The notes under the pieces were generated by a model. The model saw only the letters and a program-made list of their open reading frames with translations. It was not told where the DNA came from and did no database searches. A DNA stretch of 37,320 nucleotides, taken from an uncultured Bacteroides sp. (lineage in GTDB: Bacteria > Bacteroidota > Bacteroidia > Bacteroidales > Bacteroidaceae). Position numbers and translations under genes: made by a program. The stretch is taken from NCBI RefSeq assembly GCF_959029255.1, contig NZ_CAUFUE010000039.1, positions 1 through 37,320 of the forward strand, read 5' to 3'. This document shows, piece by piece, positions 7,981 through 15,786 of this stretch. Position 1 is the first letter of the stretch, and every line of letters starts with the position of its first letter.

Positions 7981-9990
7981 ATGGAAACATTGAATTTGAT
8001 TAAAAATGATCCTTGGTTGGAGCCTTTTGCTGATGCCATTAAGGGACGCCATCAACATGTTGTTGAGAAAGAAGCTGAACTGACCAATAAAGGAAAGAAA
8101 ACATTGTCTGATTTTGCTACCGGATATCTTTATTTCGGTCTGCATCGGACTGAAGATGGTTGGATATTCCGTGAATGGGCACCTAATGCCACTCAGATAT
8201 TCCTTGTTGGAACCTTTAATGGTTGGAAAGAAGAGAAAAAGTATGGCCTTAAACGCAAAACAAATGGTAATTGGGAAATCAAACTCCCAGCCGATGCCAT
8301 GAAACATGGAGACCTGTACAAACTGATGGTACACTGGGATGGCGGTTGTGGTGAACGTATTCCTGCATGGACTACTCGCGTAATACAGGACGAACAAACT
8401 AAGATATTCAGTGCACAGGTATGGGCACCGGAAAAACCATACAAAATGAAGAAACGGAACTTCAAACCGGCTACTGATCCGTTGTTGATTTATGAATGCC
8501 ATATAGGTATGGCACAGCAGGAAGAAAAGGTAGGTAGTTATAAGGAGTTTCAGGAAAAAATTCTTCCACGTATTGCTAAAGACGGATACAACTGCATACA
8601 GATTATGGCTATACAAGAGCACCCCTATTATGGTAGCTTCGGATATCATGTATCTAGTTTCTTTGCGGCATCATCCCGTTTCGGCACTCCTGAAGAATTG
8701 AAAGAACTTATTGATACTGCTCACGGAATGGGAATTGCAGTTATTATGGATATCGTACATTCTCATGCTGTGAAAAATGAAGTGGAAGGTCTGGGGAATT
8801 TTGCCGGTGATCCAAATCAATATTTCTATCCGGGCGGACGTCGTGAGCATCCGGCTTGGGATTCTCTTTGCTTTGATTACGGAAAGAACGAAGTCATTCA
8901 TTTCTTGTTGTCTAACTGTAAATTCTGGATGGAAGAATATCATTTTGACGGTTTCCGTTTTGATGGTGTCACTTCAATGTTATATTATAGTCACGGCTTG
9001 GGTGAGGCATTCTGTAATTATGGAGATTATTTCAATGGACATCAGGATGATAATGCCATTTGCTACTTGACACTTGCCAATCGTTTGATTCATCAAGTCA
9101 ATCCAAAGGCTATCACTATTGCCGAAGAAGTATCAGGTATGCCCGGTTTGGCTGCTAAATATGAAGATGGTGGTTACGGTTTTGATTACCGAATGGCAAT
9201 GAATATTCCTGACTACTGGATTAAAACCATTAAAGAAAAGATAGATGAGGACTGGAAGCCCTCCAGCATGTTTTGGGAAGTAACCAATCGTCGCCAAGAC
9301 GAAAAGACTATTTCTTATGCAGAAAGTCACGATCAGGCATTAGTGGGTGATAAGACGATTATTTTCCGTCTGATTGATGCCGATATGTATTGGCACATGC
9401 AGAAAGGAGACGAAAATTACACCGTAACTCGTGGTATTGCCCTCCACAAGATGATTAGACTGCTAACGGCAAGTACAATCAATGGTGGATACTTAAATTT
9501 CATGGGTAATGAGTTCGGACATCCGGAATGGATAGACTTCCCTCGAGAAGGTAATGGCTGGTCTTGCAAATATGCCCGTCGTCAATGGGACTTGGTTGAT
9601 AATCAAAATCTGACTTATCATTATATGGGAGATTTTGATGCTGCTATGCTAAGTGTCATCAAAAGCGTTAAGAATTTCCAAGCTACCTCTGTTCAGGAAA
9701 TATGGCACAACGATGGAGACCAGGTATTTGCGTATATGCGGAAAGATTTAGTGTTTGTATTCAACTTTAATCCAAAGCAATCTTTCACAGATTATGGTTT
9801 CCTTGTTCCTGCTGGAAGTTATGAAGTTATTCTGAATACAGATAATCCAGTCTTTGGTGGTAATGGACTTACTGACGATACAATTAAGCATTTCACGATT
9901 TCCGATCCATTGTATAAAAAGGAAAAGAAAGAATGGCTGAAACTTTATATTCCGGCACGTACGGCAGTTGTGTTGAGAAAGACAAAATAA
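7981..9990 (+). CDS. glgB: 1,4-alpha-glucan branching enzyme (GH13_8)
   Basis: The 669-residue protein has an N-terminal CBM48 domain (FREWAPNATQIFLVGTFNGW, about residues 62-81) and a GH13 barrel. The catalytic residues are Asp328 in GFRFDGV, Glu382 in IAEEVSG and Asp451 in ESHDQAL. The PYYGSFGYHVSSFFAASSR segment and the overall length are those of the eukaryote-like GH13_8 branching enzymes found in Bacteroidota, not the longer E. coli type. It makes alpha-1,6 branches in glycogen in the cytoplasm. It is the last gene of the plus-strand run and is closed by a terminator shared with the convergent TPR gene. Confidence 0.96.
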   Translation: METLNLIKNDPWLEPFADAIKGRHQHVVEKEAELTNKGKKTLSDFATGYLYFGLHRTEDGWIFREWAPNATQIFLVGTFNGWKEEKKYGLKRKTNGNWEIKLPADAMKHGDLYKLMVHWDGGCGERIPAWTTRVIQDEQTKIFSAQVWAPEKPYKMKKRNFKPATDPLLIYECHIGMAQQEEKVGSYKEFQEKILPRIAKDGYNCIQIMAIQEHPYYGSFGYHVSSFFAASSRFGTPEELKELIDTAHGMGIAVIMDIVHSHAVKNEVEGLGNFAGDPNQYFYPGGRREHPAWDSLCFDYGKNEVIHFLLSNCKFWMEEYHFDGFRFDGVTSMLYYSHGLGEAFCNYGDYFNGHQDDNAICYLTLANRLIHQVNPKAITIAEEVSGMPGLAAKYEDGGYGFDYRMAMNIPDYWIKTIKEKIDEDWKPSSMFWEVTNRRQDEKTISYAESHDQALVGDKTIIFRLIDADMYWHMQKGDENYTVTRGIALHKMIRLLTASTINGGYLNFMGNEFGHPEWIDFPREGNGWSCKYARRQWDLVDNQNLTYHYMGDFDAAMLSVIKSVKNFQATSVQEIWHNDGDQVFAYMRKDLVFVFNFNPKQSFTDYGFLVPAGSYEVILNTDNPVFGGNGLTDDTIKHFTISDPLYKKEKKEWLKLYIPARTAVVLRKTK

Positions 9991-10007
9991 ATTAAGTACA
10001 AAAAAAG

Positions 10008-10047
10008 AAAGGCAGGTATTTTCGATATTACCTGCCTTTTCTTTTGT
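10008..10047. terminator. Bidirectional terminator between glgB and the TPR gene
   Basis: An 11-bp stem (10008-10018 with 10029-10039) has a 10-base loop and is flanked by A-rich and T-rich tracts, so it can serve both convergent transcripts. Confidence 0.85.
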
Positions 10048-10060
10048 ATTAACTTAACTT

Positions 10061-10774
10061 TTATTTCAATTGTGAATCAATAAAGTTCAACATTGTTTTA
10101 GCATTATCCATCATTTTCTTTTGAGCCGGTTTATCAGCAGAAAGCAAAGGTATGAGTTTATCCAGATATTCTTTAGCTTCCTTGAATTCTACTTTAGCTT
10201 TCTCTGCATCAGTCTTTAATGTATTGGCTCCCTGGCTATAATACAATGAACCTAAACTATTTAAAGCATTAATATTTTCAGGTTGGATTGCAATAGCTTG
10301 TTTGAAAGCCTCTTCCGCCTCATTAATCTTCTTTGCTCTCTGTGCCAAAATACCTTGGTTTACATAATAAGTGGCATACAGCTTGGTCAAAGTCTTATTA
10401 CCGGGATTTGCTTCCAATCCTTCTTTCAAAGTGGCAACATACTCATCATTTTTCTTCAAGTCTTTCAATGCACCGGCTTTTCCAATATAAGCATTTGCCA
10501 AATTATATTTTTTTTGTACGGCAATATCGAAATATTTCAACGCTTCAGCCGGTTTCTTAATTTTGTCGGCACAAACGCCGCAATTAAAAGCAATAACAGA
10601 GTCTTGATTGTTGGTTTGTGTAAGATAAGTACTGAATTTCGTGTATGCTTCTTGATAATTCTTAGCCTCAAGAGCGGCTTTACCTTCGTTGACCAATTGG
10701 GCAGGGTCAGCATTCTGCGCAAAGAAGTTAGTTGCTGCACAACACAGTGCAAGAAATAAGATTAATTTTTTCAT
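10061..10774 (-). CDS. Secreted tetratricopeptide-repeat protein
   Basis: The 237-residue protein begins with a signal peptide (MKKLILFLALCCAATNFFAQ) cleaved near the Ala-Gln. The Cys pair at residues 11-12 makes a lipoprotein form conceivable but not typical. TPR-like helix pairs follow: GKAALEAKNYQEAYTKFSTY, KKPAEALKYFDIAVQKKY, LEANPGNKTLTKLYATYYV and KKINEAEEAFKQAIAIQPEN. Such proteins are periplasmic scaffolds for protein-protein contacts, and no partner is evident here. A good promoter lies upstream at 10804-10833. Confidence 0.88.
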   Translation of the reverse strand: MKKLILFLALCCAATNFFAQNADPAQLVNEGKAALEAKNYQEAYTKFSTYLTQTNNQDSVIAFNCGVCADKIKKPAEALKYFDIAVQKKYNLANAYIGKAGALKDLKKNDEYVATLKEGLEANPGNKTLTKLYATYYVNQGILAQRAKKINEAEEAFKQAIAIQPENINALNSLGSLYYSQGANTLKTDAEKAKVEFKEAKEYLDKLIPLLSADKPAQKKMMDNAKTMLNFIDSQLK

Positions 10775-10803
10775 TGCTTTATTTATTTTAAAAGTTGATA
10801 TTT

Positions 10804-10833
10804 CAAAGTTAGCGGGCTATTGCATAGCAACAA
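10804..10833 (-). promoter_or_regulatory. Promoter of the TPR gene
   Basis: On the minus strand a TTG (10831-10833) is followed after 19 bases by TAACTTTG (10804-10811). This matches the Bacteroides primary sigma consensus TTG-N19/20-TAnnTTTG and lies 30 bases before the ATG. Confidence 0.8.
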
Positions 10834-11058
10834 AACCTTTTTACCTTTTTTGAGATTTTTACGAGAGTAGTAACATGTGTTATTTTACGTAAACTCTGAT
10901 TATTCCTAAATATTCCACTAATATAGCCATACTATATTCTTATTTTATTCAGTCTTCTTAATCATCTAAAGTTTTGTCATTCAATACTTCATCAATTCTA
11001 CTCTAAAGAAGCTAAACAGTTTATCTACCAGATAAGAATATTTTTTATATATAAATAT
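10834..11058. other. Gene-free AT-rich spacer before the tRNA gene
   Basis: The stretch between the TPR promoter and the tRNA promoter is AT-rich. It holds only short ORFs without coding character and no further motif that could be supported. Confidence 0.6.
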
Positions 11059-11088
11059 TTGCAGTTTTCACAAAAAAGCGTACCTTTG
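11059..11088 (+). promoter_or_regulatory. Promoter of tRNA-Arg
   Basis: TTG at 11059-11061, a 19-base spacer and TACCTTTG at 11081-11088 give a near-ideal Bacteroides promoter ending 16 bases before the mature tRNA 5' end. Confidence 0.88.
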
Positions 11089-11104
11089 CACCGCAATTAA
11101 GGCT

Positions 11105-11178
<74 letters not shown>

Positions 11179-11184
11179 CATTTG

Positions 11185-11225
11185 AAAGGGGCTATAAATC
11201 AACAAGTTATAGTCCCTTTTTCTTT
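11185..11225 (+). terminator. Terminator after tRNA-Arg
   Basis: A 12-bp stem with one G-T pair (roughly 11186-11197 with 11207-11218) has a short loop and is followed by TTTTTCTTT. It ends the tRNA transcript before the integrase gene. Confidence 0.8.
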
Positions 11226-11260
11226 AGAGCTTATTGAATTATAGATTAAAAAAAAGGATT

Positions 11261-11282
11261 TTTAGTCCACCTATGGACTAAA
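11261..11282. repeat. Perfect inverted repeat in the integrase leader
   Basis: A 9-bp perfect stem (11261-11269 with 11274-11282) has a CCTA loop and lies 39 bases before the integrase ATG. No T tract follows. It could be an operator, an integrase arm site or an mRNA leader hairpin. Confidence 0.6.
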
Positions 11283-11320
11283 TCACTTATCCAAAACTTA
11301 TCCTTTAATTTTAATCTATT

Positions 11321-12571
11321 ATGGCAACTCTCAAATTAACAATTTTCAAGGCAAAAGTATTAAAGGATGGCAGGCATAAAATCAGAGTAGCCGTTTGCCA
11401 TAAACAGGAAACCTGTTATATTGTGACAAGGTTTATTGTAGATAACTTATCCCAATTCAAAAACGGTCAAGTCGTTAAGCGACCGGATGCGGCAGTCATA
11501 AACACTAAGTTACGCAACATTTTGAATGAATATCAAGAAAAGCTTGACAGCATCAAGTGTATTCAAATGTACGACAGCAAGCAACTACGGGAAATACTTG
11601 TAAACAGTACACCGGTAGGACAAACGGCATCGACATTTCAAGCTGTATCTCAAGCGTACATCAGCGAGCTTATCGAGGACGGACGTGAAAATTACGCCAA
11701 GTTACTTGAACGGAATTGCAGGTACTTTACTGAATTTACAAAAGGAGAATTCTTATTATCTGAAATCACACCGGAGATTATCAGTAACTACGACCGATTT
11801 CTGCGAAACAACAAAAAAGTAGGAGAAACAACGATCAGCATGATGATGTCCCGCACTAGAACAATTATCAATCGTGGAATTAAAAAACAATTGGTTAAAT
11901 ATGATGTGAATCCATTTGCTTATTACTCTATTAAAAGTTCTCCTGTTAGAGAAGTCGATATAACAGTAGAAAACTTAATGAAGATAAAAAACTACACGCC
12001 AAAAGAAAAAAGACTGCGCGTAGCAAGAGACTTGTTTATGCTATCATTTTATCTTGGTGGAATCAACTTGGCAGACTTACTTAATATTGATTTCAAAAAA
12101 ACGGAGGTGATAGATTACGTCAGAAAGAAAGCACGCAACCTAAAACAAGGAGAACAGCGGATAATCATTCCGATTCCAGATGCAGCGAAATCGATAATAA
12201 ATAATTGGATAAATAGAAATACGGGAAAACTTGATTTTGGTTATAAGTTCACCTACTCAAATTTCTATCGATATCTAACACGAAACATAAATCTTTTAGC
12301 GGAGAATCTAAACATCAATCAAAAGGTTGTTTACTACTCCGCCCGCAAAACCTTCGCCCAGTTTGCATCAGAACTCGGAATACCGGATGGAGTGATAGAC
12401 TACTGCCTTGGCCACTCGGACAAAAGCAAGGGTATCATAAGGTACTACACAAAAGTGAAGCAGAAGCAAGCGGAGATAGCAATCAACAGGGTGATTGATT
12501 ATGTGAATAACCCGGAGAAGTACCAGGAGTACATAGAAATGAGGGCGGATATTATGATGATGAAAGGGTAG
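11321..12571 (+). CDS. Tyrosine recombinase (phage integrase)
   Basis: The 416-residue protein is a Bacteroidota-type tyrosine integrase. It has an N-terminal arm-binding region, a SAM-like core-binding domain (about 100-205) and a catalytic domain (about 215-390). Recognisable catalytic parts are Arg342 in SARKTFAQ, His365 in CLGHSDK and the nucleophile Tyr375 or Tyr376 in IRYYTK. Two positions depart from the textbook set: the ARHT motif reads ARKT, and the first-arginine region reads YLGGINLADLL with Gly where Arg is usual. The gene sits beside tRNA-Arg, as expected for site-specific insertion. A 7-bp hairpin (12565-12584) spans its stop codon without a T tract. Confidence 0.93.
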   Translation: MATLKLTIFKAKVLKDGRHKIRVAVCHKQETCYIVTRFIVDNLSQFKNGQVVKRPDAAVINTKLRNILNEYQEKLDSIKCIQMYDSKQLREILVNSTPVGQTASTFQAVSQAYISELIEDGRENYAKLLERNCRYFTEFTKGEFLLSEITPEIISNYDRFLRNNKKVGETTISMMMSRTRTIINRGIKKQLVKYDVNPFAYYSIKSSPVREVDITVENLMKIKNYTPKEKRLRVARDLFMLSFYLGGINLADLLNIDFKKTEVIDYVRKKARNLKQGEQRIIIPIPDAAKSIINNWINRNTGKLDFGYKFTYSNFYRYLTRNINLLAENLNINQKVVYYSARKTFAQFASELGIPDGVIDYCLGHSDKSKGIIRYYTKVKQKQAEIAINRVIDYVNNPEKYQEYIEMRADIMMMKG

Positions 12572-12895
12572 TTCAGGCTACCCTCTCCCACCCTAATTAC
12601 TAATCATCGATTCCCTGTTATCCATGTTAATAATTTCCAAACTGGGTATATAAATTACATTAGGAGCGTGAGAAATTTCCAGTTTAGCGTAATTAATTTT
12701 CACAAAAGCGGTATTTGTTGCCAGTGAGTATATAATTTCCCTCAAATATTATATTAATCTCCTCTTAGATTTATTTTTGTATATGCGTGCATACATGTGC
12801 GCATTGCATTGACTAATTACTGTAAATTCTAATAAAGAAGCAGACAATATAATATTTACTTCAAATATACACCAACTAAATTATCTACATTTCAA
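12572..12895. other. Gene-free repeat-rich region between integrase and nuclease genes
   Basis: No coding ORF is visible in this 324-base convergent gap. It holds related short elements: AATTTCC three times, an AACTGG/CCAGTT inverted pair (about 12640-12685) and a 9-bp imperfect palindrome with a TACA loop at 12783-12804. Such repeats are compatible with integrase or excisionase binding sites, which is an inference. Confidence 0.45.
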
Positions 12896-13477
12896 TCATA
12901 GAGGTTGGTTGTAATTCAAAGATTGACCAGTCATATCTATTGTATAACTAAAATTATCTCCAGGGTTGTTTAGACACAAATTCTTAGAGTTAATTTCAAA
13001 CGATGGCCAATCGCCTGTAGTATTCTGCCCACCATCCTGTTTGAATATATTATCAGCAGTTGAACCACCTCCCATTGCTGCACTTAAAATATGTCCTCTT
13101 TGATATTCTCTATCAGCCCAATTAATAGTTCTTGATCGATGTGTAACCGGAGCGGCACCTGCAGGATGATGGGTTATAAATGCTCGATAATTTTGTACTC
13201 CTGTTATTCCCCTATTACCTGCTTGAGCTCCGCCAGCAAAAGTATTACCTAAACCTGTATATTCTACTTGATAATGTTTACCTGTTTGTATTTTTATATT
13301 TTGTGCTGGAACCAATTGTATCACATCACTCTTCTTTTCTTGAATAGCACCAATCAACGATGTCTGAAGTATATTTAGTGGCCTATTATCTACAATTCCT
13401 TTCAACTGCCTGCCCCCTCCATTATAAGCAATAGCTCTACTCAATTGATTCCTTTGTTCCCTACCATATTCTCCCAT
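12896..13477 (-). CDS. VDNRP-motif protein with RGH-type nuclease domain (putative effector)
   Basis: The ATG at 13477 gives 193 residues; the frame is open upstream to a TTG at 13624, but those codons look non-coding. The N-terminus has a QLKGIVDNRP motif (VDNRP at 29-33) followed by LQTSLIGAIQ. This motif type is common near the N-terminus of DUF4157 and other effector-like proteins linked to extracellular injection systems. The second half has DREYQRGHILSAAMGGG and DNIFKQDGGQN (RGH 127-129, Asn143, Asn152), resembling the DNA/RNA non-specific endonuclease fold (Endonuclea_NS_2-like). There is no signal peptide. It lies downstream of the Ntn hydrolase gene and is convergent with the integrase. 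No immunity gene is recognised beside it. The nuclease assignment rests on motif pattern only. Confidence 0.6.
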   Translation of the reverse strand: MGEYGREQRNQLSRAIAYNGGGRQLKGIVDNRPLNILQTSLIGAIQEKKSDVIQLVPAQNIKIQTGKHYQVEYTGLGNTFAGGAQAGNRGITGVQNYRAFITHHPAGAAPVTHRSRTINWADREYQRGHILSAAMGGGSTADNIFKQDGGQNTTGDWPSFEINSKNLCLNNPGDNFSYTIDMTGQSLNYNQPL

Positions 13478-13610
13478 ATCACATAGATTTAAAATAATGG
13501 ATAAAGATAGGCAATAAGCATCTATTTTCAAAAAGAAGTTTCTGAATGACGGAAATCGGGATATGAACGACAGAAAAGAGGGGGTGAACGGAAAAAGGCA
13601 GCTTATTGGG

Positions 13611-13760
13611 CTACCTTTTCGCAATTTTTTTTAACCGATAAAGTCGAATTATAGCCGGACTATAAAATTCATCTAGATAATGCAGTTTGATGTCGTCGAT
13701 ATTAACCCGAATATAGATTTTCGTATCATTTATACCCTCTTGGGTAATTATTAATAACAA
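13611..13760 (-). pseudogene. Truncated DUF6965-like gene
   Basis: This frame has no start codon. It encodes about 50 residues ending at a TAG at 13611-13613, closely matching the C-terminal two thirds of the host protein at 6271-6501: IDDIKLHYLDEFYSPAIIRL here against LSDIKVHYPDDFYNPAITRL there. The N-terminal third is missing, because the frame runs into the end of the Ntn hydrolase gene. It is most likely a relic left by recombination between this cargo block and a relative of the host gene. Confidence 0.75.
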
Positions 13761-13761
13761 G

Positions 13762-14427
13762 TTATATTTTTAAAATAAAATCTCGTTGTGGAACAAACAT
13801 CATCTTTTTTACAGGGAACTTCTCAACATAGGTTTTATCAACTTTTACAAATTGAAAAGGGTATCCTACATGGTGATCCATCAATGATATCTCATTAAGA
13901 CTGTTAAATGCCCATCTATCCATCTGAATTTTCCCTCTATCCTGAGTAATAAGTCTATTATAATTTGTCATAGCTACATATTGTACTAATGCCGTATTAG
14001 AACCTGCAAAATACTTATTTCCTTTATCTTGGAGCAAAAATGGAGTAAAATTATTAATAGAACTAAGTCCACAAATAAAGCCTTTACCATCTTCTACATT
14101 TCTTCCTGCAAGAAGTGCATAAAGAGGAATTTTATGTCCAGGATAATCTTGCAAGGACTGAATATAAGCTTCTGAAAAGACTTTAACAGTTATTTGTACC
14201 AAATCATTATAATTCATTAAATCACCTTGAACTATATCTTGGACCTTTTCTCTAGCTTGATGCCCAATTGTTCCTAATCCTCCAGTAGCAATAGCAGTAT
14301 AATTATTTAATTTATGTATTTTCTTTACTATTTTATCTTCCGGCATATCAGTTTTAACATCTGTACGCCTTGTATCAGCTGCAAGAAAGGCTCCATCAGC
14401 CAAACAAATTCCAAGGTAAGCACTCAT
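13762..14427 (-). CDS. Proteasome-beta/HslV-like Ntn hydrolase
   Basis: The 221-residue protein starts MSAYLGICLADGAFLAADTR. If Met is removed, Ser becomes residue 1, Asp falls at position 17 and Arg at 19, the same spacing as Thr1 and Asp17 in proteasome beta subunits and HslV. A Lys-rich segment (DKIVKKIHKL, mature residues about 30-39) occupies the Lys33 region, and AIATGGLG matches the Gly-rich turn near residue 47 of HslV. No HslU, ATPase or second subunit is nearby. It differs from HslV (about 175 residues) by a C-terminal extension. Its place between lysis genes and integrase marks it as phage cargo. It may process or inactivate the adjacent effector, or act alone; both are inference. 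A TATATTTG element lies upstream at 14450-14457. Confidence 0.65.
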   Translation of the reverse strand: MSAYLGICLADGAFLAADTRRTDVKTDMPEDKIVKKIHKLNNYTAIATGGLGTIGHQAREKVQDIVQGDLMNYNDLVQITVKVFSEAYIQSLQDYPGHKIPLYALLAGRNVEDGKGFICGLSSINNFTPFLLQDKGNKYFAGSNTALVQYVAMTNYNRLITQDRGKIQMDRWAFNSLNEISLMDHHVGYPFQFVKVDKTYVEKFPVKKMMFVPQRDFILKI

Positions 14428-14487
14428 AATATACTATTTTATTACACCACAAATATACTCACAAAAAAAGAATATCCGTATTTAATA

Positions 14488-14943
14488 TCACCAAAAAAAT
14501 AAATTATAACTCACCCCAACTCCCATATAAAAACCGCCCGGATACCCATACCCAGCCTGCAATCCAAGCCCCCAACGCTTCTTCTTCGGCTTGATAGCGA
14601 CTGGGTGATAGATATCATTCGTTACCGTTTGATAAACAGTTCTCGGATAAACCTCTATACTATCCAATCTTGGACGGTACCCGCTAACCCATGCACGATA
14701 AAGACTGTCCTCATAGTAAGCCTGTTCCCGCATGACTACCGTATCACCGATATGGATAGTATCACTCGTGAACCGGAAGAACACCGCTATCGGTGCAGAG
14801 ATAAGTAGCGTATCAACCTTGACAACCGTCTTTACCTTCGTCTCGGTACGTATTTCCATCGGCAAAGGCTCATGCGGGTGGAACCAAATGCCCGCACAAG
14901 CGATTACCAACAATACAACTAATATCCAAGGTAGCCTTTTCAT
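14488..14943 (-). CDS. DUF6808-like membrane-anchored phage lysis-cassette protein
   Basis: The 151-residue protein has one N-terminal membrane helix (ILVVLLVIACAGIWF) and a periplasmic middle with repeated TVxxVDT/IHIGDTV elements. Its C-terminal glycine/aromatic-rich part (LGLQAGYGYPGG, VGVSYNLFFW) looks like strands of an outer-membrane barrel or amphipathic hairpin. Similar proteins (DUF6808) lie beside endolysins in Bacteroides prophages. A spanin-like link between inner and outer membranes is possible but unproven. Its ATG overlaps the stop of the M15 peptidase gene by 4 bases, which implies translational coupling. Confidence 0.65.
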   Translation of the reverse strand: MKRLPWILVVLLVIACAGIWFHPHEPLPMEIRTETKVKTVVKVDTLLISAPIAVFFRFTSDTIHIGDTVVMREQAYYEDSLYRAWVSGYRPRLDSIEVYPRTVYQTVTNDIYHPVAIKPKKKRWGLGLQAGYGYPGGFYMGVGVSYNLFFW

Positions 14944-15338
14944 AACTTCAGTATTTGATTCCTGTTCTTACCATCCGCCTTATAGCTGACATGTACCCAA
15001 GCGAAGTTGCTCTCATCAATCAACTGGTCGAAAGGCAGGTTCTTGCGGATGTACTCAAACAAGAGCTTGTTTTGCTGCCTGTCCCCGGTATCAATGTCAG
15101 CCGCCTGACCGCTCATGTGTTGGCTGGTAGCAGAACCGCCTACGGCTTTGTTCAATGCCGGACAACGGTAGCCGCTATTGACGGAGATAGGTTTACCATA
15201 CCACTCACGCAGCGGGTCGAGTACGTTTTCTACCAATGCGGCCAGACTGACCGCTACTCCACTATCACACCGGTTGTTTATTTTCAGACGGTTTGCAGTC
15301 GTTGACTTGCAGAGTTCCTCAATTGTAAAATACTTCAT
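14940..15338 (-). CDS. M15 peptidase endolysin
   Basis: The 132-residue protein is a Peptidase_M15_3-type zinc enzyme. SVNSGYRCPALNKAVGG (about 52-68) is followed by SQHMSGQAADID with His74 and Asp81, and WVHVS supplies His116. The family cleaves peptide cross-links of peptidoglycan (D-Ala-D-Ala or L-Ala-D-Glu type carboxy- or endopeptidase). It lacks a signal peptide, so release depends on the holin-like or membrane proteins on either side. A strong AAGGAGG ribosome site at 15346-15353 is unusual for Bacteroides and suggests high expression in late infection. Confidence 0.92.
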   Translation of the reverse strand: MKYFTIEELCKSTTANRLKINNRCDSGVAVSLAALVENVLDPLREWYGKPISVNSGYRCPALNKAVGGSATSQHMSGQAADIDTGDRQQNKLLFEYIRKNLPFDQLIDESNFAWVHVSYKADGKNRNQILKL

Positions 15339-15345
15339 TTCTCAT

Positions 15346-15353
15346 CCTCCTTA
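15346..15353 (-). promoter_or_regulatory. Strong Shine-Dalgarno site of the endolysin gene
   Basis: The minus strand reads TAAGGAGG seven bases before the ATG at 15338. Most genes in the window lack such a site, so it stands out and fixes the start. Confidence 0.8.
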
Positions 15354-15360
15354 TTTTAAA

Positions 15361-15711
15361 TTAGTAATCACTTGGCGGCTGCCGGTTCCCACATCCCCGG
15401 ACATCACACCGTTTCATTTCAGCTTCCTTCAGCTTCAGTTCAACCTCATGCCGTTTATGGACCTCCTCCAAATGGGAAGCCTGTTCCTGCCGGAGTTCAA
15501 CATAAAGCGCGTCTATCTTCGTGTCACGTTGGGCGACGCGTTCCTCCAACCAGGCAACCTGTTTACGCTCGTTCTCATTTTCGGCCGCATCAGCGGCGGC
15601 ATCTTCCTTACGGGCATTCGTCTTGCGGTTCACCCAGAAGGTTATACCCCACCGGATGGCTTCAACCCCGCCAAGGGCGCTGAGTATGGCCAGCCAATCA
15701 TTTACTCCCAT
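15361..15711 (-). CDS. Holin-like single-span membrane protein with coiled coil
   Basis: The 116-residue protein has an N-terminal hydrophobic helix (DWLAILSALGGVEAIRWGITFWV), then a charged coiled coil (about 45-100) and a C-terminal CDVRGCGNRQPPSDY tail with two Cys. Proteins of this layout sit next to M15 endolysins in Bacteroides prophages. A holin or spanin-like role in lysis is inferred from position and topology. The Cys pair may allow disulfide-linked dimers. It lies 22 bases upstream of the endolysin gene. Confidence 0.6.
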   Translation of the reverse strand: MGVNDWLAILSALGGVEAIRWGITFWVNRKTNARKEDAAADAAENENERKQVAWLEERVAQRDTKIDALYVELRQEQASHLEEVHKRHEVELKLKEAEMKRCDVRGCGNRQPPSDY

Positions 15712-15786
15712 ATACTTTTCTTATTAATATTATTAAATCCTACCATACTTATTATGAGCAGAACTAAATTATTTATTTCATACGAT

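Noticed and set aside
13478..13624. N-terminal extension of the nuclease protein from a TTG
   Set aside because: The extra 49 residues are Phe/Ser-rich and non-protein-like, and overlap the DUF6965-like relic; the ATG at 13477 directly precedes the conserved region.
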